64,000 bases of DNA. It comes from Coprobacter sp. (GTDB lineage Bacteria > Bacteroidota > Bacteroidia > Bacteroidales > UBA11471). The notes beneath the pieces were generated by a model. It saw only the letters and a program-made list of their open reading frames with translations. It was not told the DNA's origin and searched no databases. Made by a program: the position numbers and the translations under genes. Below, one piece after another: positions 46,694 through 55,900 of this stretch. The stretch's first letter is position 1; the number at the start of each line of letters is the position of its first letter. The DNA lies in the NCBI GenBank assembly GCA_017462265.1, contig JAFTRN010000039.1, forward strand, positions 21,573 through 85,572, read 5' to 3'.

Positions 46694-49600
46694 TTATTTC
46701 ACAAGTACTTTCTGACCATTTACGATGTAGAGGCCTGCCGGCAGATTACCGATGAAGTGTACACCTTGGTGCAGATTATAGATACCCACACAGGTACCGG
46801 TAGCGGTATGCACGGTTACTTGTACGGGGGCCTGTGCGAGCAGTTCTATCTCGCCGTTACCACCTATCACTACAAGCGCAGGGCGTGCGGCCTCTTGCTC
46901 GTCAATGGCGCTTTCACCACTGTTTACAGCAGTCTTGGCGGCACCGAGGCTACCATATTCGTTCACAGCTTTCACCGAGAAGTCGGCAGCATCTGCGGCA
47001 GCATCTACGGGCGATGTGCACTCGGTGGTAATGTTCACCACGCTATCGTTTTGCAACACAATGTAGCAGATAGCATAGTCGCAAGCCTCCCACGAGAGAG
47101 TAGCACCGGCTTTCACTACATTGGCCGATGCGGCGATAGGCTCGAAATATTTGCGAGGATTCCAGTCATCGGCACCCGGCATCATATTTTCGTAGGTATA
47201 TTTAGCGGCCTCCTCGGCTGTAATCGTAGCACGGCATGTACCGGTCTTGGTTACACCATCGCGAGTATAAGTATATTCGGTACGACGGTTGCTGAGGTCT
47301 ATGGGATTACCATTGACGTCCATACTATTGTATTCGGCAAAGAGACCGGGTATAGTACCCATATTGTTCCAACCCGAAGCTGCCGGGATACGTTTCATGG
47401 TCGTATTCATATACACGGCGATAGGGCTGTTGTGCCACGGGCGGCCCAAAGCATCTTTATCATCGACTACACCATCTACGATACAGCTCTCGAACGCATA
47501 GCCATATTTGGTGCTTTCGGTGTGAGCGGGAGCAACAATCACGCTACCGGTTTCGCGCACATTGAACAACGTACAGGTCTCGAAGTAGCAATCGCCGGCA
47601 CCATAGATATAATCGACAGCACCCTCGATGTAGCAGTCTTTCACATAGTGACGGTCGCTGGCGGAACGAGTGGTGGTGTACCAGGTATCTTGGAACGAAC
47701 GGAAACTGCAATTATAGAACGACTGACGGTCGTTGTAGGAGCGCATAGCCAATGCTTGCGGACCATTCTGCATATCTACACCCCAGGTATTGATATACGA
47801 AATATTTTCGGTATAGAAATCGGAGCTTGATACTTTCACTACCGTACCATCGTCTTTGGCGGGATAGTAAGCGGCGTTGTTGGCTGAGAATTCCCAACCA
47901 TCACCGCCTTCGGAGGCACAATTTATCTTGTATTGTATAATGGTGCGGTCGCGATCCTGACCGATAAGGTGGATAAACGGCTTGTTCTCGGGGATACGAA
48001 CCAACTCGTTATATACACCATTCTTCACAAATATCAGGTAGGGATTGGTGCGATTGGTGGGAACGGCATCGATAGCGGCCTGTACAGTGGTGTAATCGCC
48101 TGTACCATCGGCGGCAACCACCGCGTCGAAAGTCTTGGCATTGGGGCGCGGACGCTCCATGGTGGTAAACTTAAAGGTCGTTCCTGCATATATGTTGCCA
48201 CTCATATCCACAATGGCTCCCGAAGGTATCACTACCTCGTAGGTCGTACCATAGGTAAGTCCTTTGTAGGCATAGCTGGCTGTTTTACTACCGAATACCG
48301 GTGTCAAAACCTCTCCGTTGAGAGTAACGTCACCGGTACCGGCTTGTACTTTCTCGTCGAATGTAAGTACTATATTACCTTTAGCCGAGGCGGTATTCGA
48401 TTCGGCAACAGGAGTTGTCGAAATCAAGACAGGAGCTGTAACGTCATCGACATGTATCTCGTCGGCATAAATAAATACATCGGCCAGATAGAAACCTTCG
48501 GTATCGGTGCTCGACGGCGTACCGAGTAATTCGGTCGTAGCGTCGCCTATCCAGCGGATATAGAGGTTCTTTTTCTCGTCATCGGTGAGTGTCGAAGGCA
48601 ATTCGGCATCGAAGGCTATCCATTCGGTACTGCTGCCGGAGAGTGTGAGCGTTTTGAGGTCGGTGAAATTCTTACCATCGGTAGAGTACTGCAATTTTTG
48701 GCCCATGTGCACACACGAATTGTTTACAGCCACATAACTATGTACTTTGATGTTTTCATAGCCGGCAGCCGAAAATTTGGCCACGAAGCTACGAGGATTG
48801 CTCATGGCGCTGTAGTCGGTATAACGACGAGCGCAATCGAAGGTCACACCACCGAAAGTCATGGTAGAACCGCCCCAGTTGGTCGATGAGCCATCGCCAT
48901 TGTAGAAGTTCATGATACCCTTATTGTCGGTTTTGTAATAGTAATCGCCGGGGCGTTGTCCGCGCGACGAGCTGGTGGTCATATCGAAATCCCAACCTAC
49001 GATGAAGGGCACGACGTCGTAATGCAAGGTATAGCTTTGGTCGCTATCCATGATGATGGTTTTCTTACTTTCGCTGCTACCATCACCCCAGTAGAGGAAC
49101 GAGGTCACGCTATTGGGCACGACAGAGATAGTCACCTCTTCACCGGCCTCATAGCTGTTGCCCTCTTTGGCAGGCGAGAGATTATAGTCGCCCCATGTAG
49201 CACCTTCGCCATCTTTCTCTATGGTGAGGGTGTACATCTGTTGTGCAGCGAATACGGCGGTAAGTTCGGTATCTTTGCTGATGGTAAAGGTGTAGGGATT
49301 CTCGGTAGAAACCACATTACCCTCGGCATCTTTCCAACTTTCGAAACGATAGCCATAATTGTGGGTAGCGGTAACGGTAACCGAACTACCGGCCTCATAT
49401 ACCCCCGATACAGGAGCCGCGCTACCACCCTCTTCGGGCGTGCATACGGCCGAGAAATTCACGGCAGCGGTAAACGATTTCAACCAACGCGGGTCACCAA
49501 TCACACCACCGGTAGTAGAGGCGGTAGCAAGCGGAGAAGTCGATACAATGGTGAAGTCGCCATTATCGGGATCGGGGAATATCTGACTTATACCCAAGCC

Positions 49601-50455
49601 CTCCATGGTGAGGTCGCTGATGTTGGTTGTCGCATTAGACATTACATACGAACCATAATCTACCACAAGGTTATTCTCGGCAGTGAGCGTACCACCGGTA
49701 GCCTTCACGATACGCGGTGTCTGTCCCGCTACACCGGGGGTGTAGATAATGTTGTTGCGGAAGGTATAAGTAGAGTTGGCACTGTATTTCGACTCTGAAT
49801 TACAGAGAGCATACGACGAACTTTTAGACCACTTATACACGGTATTGTTCTCGAATGTAAAAGTAAGAGTAATATCTGCGGTCGTGTTTTTGGGGCTAAA
49901 AAAACTTTCACCCGAAATATAATTTTTCAATGTACTATTACGGCAAATAACCTCTTTTACGCCATGTTGTGGGTAGAGAAAACAATAACCATTTACACCA
50001 TTGTCTGTAATGATACAATTGTCAAACTCTATAAGATCGATGGAGTATCCGGCATTATTGGTACGCAAAAAACAACGTCCGATTTGAGAAATAGAGCAAT
50101 TACGCACTACTATGGACTTTACATTTCCATATTTCATATCGATAAAATAGTTGTTGCCTGTCACGATGTTCAGTCCATCGAGAATTATACCGCCATCGGT
50201 ATCGCTTTCGTTACCGCCGAATGTACCGGCATAGGTCACGGCGGCTCCCTCGGCAGCTTTCAAGGTAATGGTTTTTCCGGCAGGGAAAGTAAGCTTACTG
50301 CTATACGTACCCTCGGAGAGTAACAATACGTCGCCATCGGCAGCGGCTGCAAACTCGGAGCTGAGCGTGTTTACATCGACCGCCTTTTCGGCTGCGAATC
50401 CCGCACTGCATATCATCAGTGCCGAGAGAATGGTCAAAAATCTTTTTTTCATCAT
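46694..50455 (-). CDS. Multidomain secreted pectinesterase (CE8)
   Basis: 1253 residues. Signal peptide (~1-21). A parallel beta-helix-like N-terminal domain (~30-320; repeats such as FDNCIITDNGVNGYCF). Two InlB-type repeats (~330-480; YEAGSSVTVTATHNYGYRFE, YEAGEEVTISVVPNS). A beta-sandwich domain (~485-670). A Big_5-like Ig domain (~673-770). The catalytic CE8 domain (~777-1115) has QDTWY (~921), VDYIYG (~950) and GRPWH (~1003), which carry the catalytic Asp and Arg sites. The last ~55 residues (LPAGLYIVNGQKVLVK) are a type IX secretion sorting tail. Removes methyl esters from pectin; follows a pectate lyase gene after 16 bp. Confidence 0.88.
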   Translation of the reverse strand: MMKKRFLTILSALMICSAGFAAEKAVDVNTLSSEFAAAADGDVLLLSEGTYSSKLTFPAGKTITLKAAEGAAVTYAGTFGGNESDTDGGIILDGLNIVTGNNYFIDMKYGNVKSIVVRNCSISQIGRCFLRTNNAGYSIDLIEFDNCIITDNGVNGYCFLYPQHGVKEVICRNSTLKNYISGESFFSPKNTTADITLTFTFENNTVYKWSKSSSYALCNSESKYSANSTYTFRNNIIYTPGVAGQTPRIVKATGGTLTAENNLVVDYGSYVMSNATTNISDLTMEGLGISQIFPDPDNGDFTIVSTSPLATASTTGGVIGDPRWLKSFTAAVNFSAVCTPEEGGSAAPVSGVYEAGSSVTVTATHNYGYRFESWKDAEGNVVSTENPYTFTISKDTELTAVFAAQQMYTLTIEKDGEGATWGDYNLSPAKEGNSYEAGEEVTISVVPNSVTSFLYWGDGSSESKKTIIMDSDQSYTLHYDVVPFIVGWDFDMTTSSSRGQRPGDYYYKTDNKGIMNFYNGDGSSTNWGGSTMTFGGVTFDCARRYTDYSAMSNPRSFVAKFSAAGYENIKVHSYVAVNNSCVHMGQKLQYSTDGKNFTDLKTLTLSGSSTEWIAFDAELPSTLTDDEKKNLYIRWIGDATTELLGTPSSTDTEGFYLADVFIYADEIHVDDVTAPVLISTTPVAESNTASAKGNIVLTFDEKVQAGTGDVTLNGEVLTPVFGSKTASYAYKGLTYGTTYEVVIPSGAIVDMSGNIYAGTTFKFTTMERPRPNAKTFDAVVAADGTGDYTTVQAAIDAVPTNRTNPYLIFVKNGVYNELVRIPENKPFIHLIGQDRDRTIIQYKINCASEGGDGWEFSANNAAYYPAKDDGTVVKVSSSDFYTENISYINTWGVDMQNGPQALAMRSYNDRQSFYNCSFRSFQDTWYTTTRSASDRHYVKDCYIEGAVDYIYGAGDCYFETCTLFNVRETGSVIVAPAHTESTKYGYAFESCIVDGVVDDKDALGRPWHNSPIAVYMNTTMKRIPAASGWNNMGTIPGLFAEYNSMDVNGNPIDLSNRRTEYTYTRDGVTKTGTCRATITAEEAAKYTYENMMPGADDWNPRKYFEPIAASANVVKAGATLSWEACDYAICYIVLQNDSVVNITTECTSPVDAAADAADFSVKAVNEYGSLGAAKTAVNSGESAIDEQEAARPALVVIGGNGEIELLAQAPVQVTVHTATGTCVGIYNLHQGVHFIGNLPAGLYIVNGQKVLVK

Positions 50456-50471
50456 GTAAATTAAATTAAGG

Positions 50472-52634
50472 TTATTTTATGATTTGTTTTTTACCGTTTA
50501 TGATGTTGAAACCCTTTTGCGGGGTGTTCAGCTGTTGGCCGTTGATATTGAATATGCGACCTTCACCGGCTTCAGCGTCGGCTTTCACATCGTCTATAGC
50601 GGCCGTGTAACCCACGTGACCACCTATTTTTATATCGGCGAGGCCCAATTCTTTGGCCGGGGAGAGTTTATAGACATAAATCACCAATTGACATTTTCCG
50701 CTTGTGCCTTTTACCGTCACATCGGTCATATCCACGGTAGTAGTCATCGCGCTTTCCTCGCCACTGCTACCGGTAGCGTGGATTCCTGTAGCCAAGGTGG
50801 TCTCCGTACCCTCGGCGTCGATCCAAGTAATATGCAGCCACCCTCCACTCGTACCATAACGTATTGCCGAGAGCGACAATTCCGTGGGGAAGAATGTTAC
50901 CCCCTCGGCAGTTTCTATTTCGAACACGATGGCGTTGTCGGCCGTAGTAGCCGATTTGTATTCGATAGTAGGGTGGAAGGTGGTGTATTTGTTGCTATAC
51001 GTAGTGCGGGTAGAGTAGTTGTTTATCTCCGACTCGGTATAATAGGTCGATGAGGCCACAACTCCCTCTTTGCTCACAGTAGCAGCCTCACCGGCAACGC
51101 CCGATTCCATGCTCCACGTTACATACATATCGGTCGATTTAGCATTCGGATCATAAGGTTCTCCGGCAAGGCCCACCTCTTCGGCGCCGGCATATTGAGC
51201 CGTAGTAATATCGGCTACAAGGCTGTTGAGATACACCTCGAGCATCGTATATCCCTGACTGTTGCGTTTGTTACCATCGGTGGGATCGGTAAAGTCGAGG
51301 CCGTTATATTCCTCCCAATTATCGTCGATACCATCGACATCGCTATCGACAGGGGCTGTTTTGCTTGCCAATTCGGGCCAAGGATTCCAAGTCTCATCGG
51401 CCCACTCGGGCCATAGGTCGTCGAGGGTATCGATAAGACCGGATATACCCGATTTTGAGCCTGTAAATGTGTATGTCCCGTTATAACATTCGTCGGCAAG
51501 GCGTAAATCGATCGAATCACGTCTAAGTGAACAACCGGCATATTTTACCACAAGCGGATAACAAGCTTGTGCCGTATGCTGATGGAGAAGCGGTATATTT
51601 CCCTGTATTTCTGTCGATTTTATATCGGCTTTTCCTACAACACCATTTGTAAGTGAAGTGGTATTGATCACAACTCCGTTCCAATTATTGGTATTGATAT
51701 TTGTATATTTTGTATTATAATTTCCCGACAGATAATATTTACCCCAAATACTTGTCGTTCCGTCTCTGCTTGTCGCAGCATCGACACTGATAAATCGATT
51801 TTTAGATGATGAAGTAGTTGCAGGTCCGGGTTTGTAATAATTATTAATCATGTTGATGGTCATTCCTTCTGCGCCATAGCACCCATTACCAGCCCAATTG
51901 TATATCACATTGTTGCGCATATCGGTTATATGATCGGCAGGATCACCAAGGTTTCCTGTACCGAAACGAGGCGTACGACTGCCATGATGAATCATCAGAT
52001 TGTGATAGTACGAAGCCCCGAGACCTCCCCATATAGCACCATAGCCGTGCGCACCCTTGGAGTGAAGGCTCATACGTAAACTTTCGGAGATAATACACCA
52101 TTGCATCGTAAAATTGGTATTGGCGTAGAACGACGCACACTCGTCGGTACTCCACGATATAGAACAGTGGTCGATAATCACATTATCGCAGAAACGGCCA
52201 CCAAAAGCGTCGGCACCATCGGCCTCATCGGCCGTAAGGCTGTAATCGCCCATACGAAATCGTAAATATCTAATAATAACATTACTACCCGACACCGATA
52301 CCGGATAACCGGCAATACATATACCATCGCCAGGCGCACTCTGTCCTGCTATTGTTATATTACTTTGAGAAATATTCAGCCCGCTATTGAGATGTATCGT
52401 ACCTGACACTTTAAACAATATAGTCACTTTCGACAGCTTGGTCACACCATATCGCAACGTACCATAGGTATCGCCATCGTCAAGGGTGGTTACATAATAG
52501 ACCGAGCCTCCACGACCACCGATGGCATAACGTCCAAAACCATCAGCACCCGGGAATGCCGGCACTTGCGCTTCTGCCGTAAATCCAAACCCTACGGCAA
52601 GTAACAATACGATTAAAAACTTCAACGTTCTCAT
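50472..52634 (-). CDS. Secreted pectate lyase (PL1)
   Basis: 720 residues. Signal peptide (~1-24, TAEAQ) then FPGADGFGRYAIGGRGG, the usual start of a PL1 catalytic domain. IIDHCSISWSTDECASFY and LRMSLHSKGAHGYGAIWGG are beta-helix rungs with probable calcium and substrate residues (~155-210). After ~430 the chain becomes Ser/Thr-rich with EF-like DSDVDGIDDNWEEYNG and a beta-sandwich domain. It ends IFNINGQQLNTPQKGFNIIN GKKQIIK, a type IX-like tail. Cleaves demethylated polygalacturonate. ATG 52634 is preferred to one 8 codons upstream. Confidence 0.88.
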   Translation of the reverse strand: MRTLKFLIVLLLAVGFGFTAEAQVPAFPGADGFGRYAIGGRGGSVYYVTTLDDGDTYGTLRYGVTKLSKVTILFKVSGTIHLNSGLNISQSNITIAGQSAPGDGICIAGYPVSVSGSNVIIRYLRFRMGDYSLTADEADGADAFGGRFCDNVIIDHCSISWSTDECASFYANTNFTMQWCIISESLRMSLHSKGAHGYGAIWGGLGASYYHNLMIHHGSRTPRFGTGNLGDPADHITDMRNNVIYNWAGNGCYGAEGMTINMINNYYKPGPATTSSSKNRFISVDAATSRDGTTSIWGKYYLSGNYNTKYTNINTNNWNGVVINTTSLTNGVVGKADIKSTEIQGNIPLLHQHTAQACYPLVVKYAGCSLRRDSIDLRLADECYNGTYTFTGSKSGISGLIDTLDDLWPEWADETWNPWPELASKTAPVDSDVDGIDDNWEEYNGLDFTDPTDGNKRNSQGYTMLEVYLNSLVADITTAQYAGAEEVGLAGEPYDPNAKSTDMYVTWSMESGVAGEAATVSKEGVVASSTYYTESEINNYSTRTTYSNKYTTFHPTIEYKSATTADNAIVFEIETAEGVTFFPTELSLSAIRYGTSGGWLHITWIDAEGTETTLATGIHATGSSGEESAMTTTVDMTDVTVKGTSGKCQLVIYVYKLSPAKELGLADIKIGGHVGYTAAIDDVKADAEAGEGRIFNINGQQLNTPQKGFNIINGKKQIIK

Positions 52635-52671
52635 ATTCTGTGATGTTTTAAATTGCACACTTTCACGGCGG

Positions 52672-52679
52672 CAAATGTA
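52672..52679 (-). promoter_or_regulatory. -7 box of the pectate lyase-pectinesterase unit
   Basis: Minus-strand TACATTTG, 38 bp before the start. The nearest TTG leaves a 24-nt spacer, so the -33 element is doubtful. The rest of the gap to 52900 is AT-rich and shows nothing else. Confidence 0.5.
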
Positions 52680-52905
52680 GGCCGTTCTACCCTATTTGAG
52701 GTTCAAAAATCGACAAAATAGGGGGTATTTTTCGGTCATTTTTAACTTTCTTGTATCAACCCGACGAAAAAACAAACAAAATCACCAACAAGAAAGCATA
52801 CGGAACAAATAAGCTGTCGGCGTGTTTGTGATATATCGGTACGGCTTCGGAGAAAAAGCGCATAACTTTCGGACAAAATAAACAATGATGTGGGGCTTTT
52901 TTTTG

Positions 52906-52913
52906 TAATTTTG
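52906..52913 (+). promoter_or_regulatory. -7 box of tamB
   Basis: TAATTTTG followed by CACG. The short leader repeat at 52926 begins where the transcript is expected to start. Confidence 0.65.
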
Positions 52914-52925
52914 CACGTTATATTC

Positions 52926-52996
52926 TCAAAAACTGTTTGAAATTTTCTTTAAAAATTTCATTACGGCTTCAAAAAACAAAGTTTCGGTTTCTCAAG
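52926..52996 (+). repeat. Short leader repeat, copy G
   Basis: AAAAACTGTTTGAAATTTTC, then ATTACGGCTTCAAAAAAC and GTTTCGGTTTCT, ending 2 bp before the tamB ATG. The first half of the outer stem is AAAAC instead of GAAGC, so that pairing is lost, but the inner hairpin remains. Confidence 0.72.
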
Positions 52997-52998
52997 AA

Positions 52999-55900
52999 AT
53001 GAGCAAACGCATTATCAAATACTTATCCCTCGCACTTGCATCACTTATAGGACTTGTCGTATTGGTGCTTGCACTGCTCTATGTACCACCGGTACAGCGT
53101 AGCGCGGTGCGATGGGCTTGTAATGCGTTTTCCGACGACACAATGCGCATCACGGTGGGCGATTTCAGACTGCGATTTCCCCTCACGCTCGACATAGCCG
53201 ATGCGGCCATCGTACAAGCCGGCGACACGATGTGTGCCGTAGGGGCGTTTCACACCGAAGTATCTATCCCGCCCCTGATACGTCTGCAAGCCGTCGTTCC
53301 CGAACTATCGCTACGACGTGTCGTATTCAATATGAGCGACTCGACCGGATTTACATTCGGGGTTCGTGCCGAGGAGGCCTCACTCTTGCAGGTATCGGCA
53401 CGATTACGCACCGAGGAGGCCGAGGTAGCCTTGCTACGGCTCTCGGGCGGAAGTGTATTCATGCGCACGGGAGTCTCCGCGACGACAGCACCCGAGCCCG
53501 CTGACACCACTACTACCTCGGAGCCATTGGATTGGAAATTAGGCATCACCCGCATAGAATTGGCCGATATTTCATACGATATGCAAAGCAGCTATGCCGA
53601 GTCGTATCTCTCAACCCGGGTGGAGCAAATAGGTATCGCCCACACGGGGGTAGATTTAGGCACGCAATTTGTTACGGTCGATACCCTCGCGTTGCGAGGT
53701 GCCGGGGTGTCGTATATCATCGACACTACAGCAGTAATACCCATTTCGACCGATACCATCGCCCCCACAGAGAGCGATACCACCGCCTTACCCTGGACGA
53801 TACAAGCCTCGACCGTGCGACTATCCGATACCGAGGTAATATATGGAAATCGTAATCATACACCCGGAAAGGGACTCGATACGGAATATATACAGCTATA
53901 CGACATAAATATCGCCCTCGACTCGGTGTATAATAGAGGGGCTGATATTGCCGTCCGACTATCGCAACTATCTTTGCGTGAACGCTCGGGGCTTACCATC
54001 AGACAGGGCAATGTGAGATTTTCCATGAATTCCGAGGCAATCGAGGCCGATGAATTTTCATTAGCCACCAATCATTCCCGTATAACTGCCGATGTATATG
54101 CCGACGCCGGGGTGATGAGCACCGATAGCAACGCCCATATAGCGGTCGCTCTCGACGTAACGGCAGGATTGGCCGATGCCATATTGTATGATCCAAGTCT
54201 GGCCGAGATTATCAATAAACTGCCTTTTGATACCCTACTCCTCGATACCCGATTGAGCGGTACGCTCGGCGACTTGCAATTACAGCGGTTGTATGCCGAG
54301 ATGCCTCACCACGCCGATATTTTACTCCAAGGCGCCGTGCAATCGGCTACGGCGATTGACAGTCTCAAGGCCCGCATTGACCTCACGGCTCACCTCAATC
54401 GATTGGGGTTCGTTACAGGCTTACTCGGGGACGCCGTCGAAGAGCAGGTTTCCATACCCGACTCGATACTGCTACAAGCTGCTGTCGATTTCAGTAACGA
54501 GCAATATGCCGATGCACAACTTAATGTGGACTTAGCATCGGCCCGACTTGCTGTCGATGCCGGATACCGATTTCCCGACACCGCCTATCGGGCTAAAATA
54601 GATATTTCATCGTTTCCGTTATCGAAATTTCTACCTCGAGAGGCTCTGGGATTGCTCTCGATGTCGCTCACGGCTGCCGGTGAGGGAACAGATCCGTTCT
54701 CGCCTCAAATGCACGCACAGGCCGACCTATGTATCGACACGGTCGATTATGGCGGGTATCGCTATAACGATATGTGTCTATCGGCGATACTCGATAAAAG
54801 CGAGATTACAGGCAAGATAAAAAGCGACGATAGCGCCATACGGCTCGATATGGATATAGCCGGAAAATTATCACACGACGAATACAAAGCCCAAATAACG
54901 GGTGTGATAGATAATGCCGACTTGAAAACTGCCCGGCTCACCGACGACTCTATCACCGTATCGACACGGATAGATATAGAGGCATATGCCAATACCAATA
55001 ATGAATATACCCTAAGGAGCCGCCTCGAAAATCTAAAATTGCATCTGCTCGATACCGACGCCTCGTATGAATATTTCACCGCCACAGCCGATGTATTGCA
55101 CGACTCGCTCGATGCCCGCATCGATATGCCGGGATTACGTTTTTCGTTCTTATCACCGACAGGACTTGATACACTCCTCGCCCGGCTCACGACAGTAACA
55201 GACACTCTGCAATATGCCATCGATAGTATGACGATAGCCCCGAAAGCGCTATGCGACAATATGCCCTACTATGAGATGCAGGGTGAGATTGTACCCGAGC
55301 AACTCGTAGAAAAGATACTTGCCGACAACGGGCTGAAAATAGGTTCGGTGGTACTCTCGTCGGCTCACGACGATGGTAGGCCGTTAGAGTTTACCACCGA
55401 GGTGCAGGAAATAGCCATGTCATCGATGATTATAGACACCCTATCGGTCGCCCTGCGGCAAAATGACGACAGTGTGCGCTATGCCGTGCGTGTAGGTAAT
55501 CGCCCCGAGACCTCGGAAATGTTGGCATCGGCCGGTATATCGGGCTACATTGCACCACAAGAGTTACTCGTCGCCCTACGCCAGCAAAACCAAGCGGGAG
55601 AACAAAGTCTCATGCTCGATATAGACGCGTTTTTGCGCGACTCATTGGTACACGTCACCCTGCTACCCGAGCACCCCACCCTCGGTATGCCCCATTGGAC
55701 GCTGAATAGCGACAATTATATCGATTACTATTTCGATGGTCGATTAGCGGCCAATTTAGAAATGGCTCGCGCACCGCAATCGTTGTCGCTACAATCGGGC
55801 GCCCACCCCGGAGCCGATACCATCTACCTCGATATTCGCAACCTCGATGTAGAGTCCATTTTGCAGACATTCCCCGGTATGCCTCCGGTGAAATCGTATC

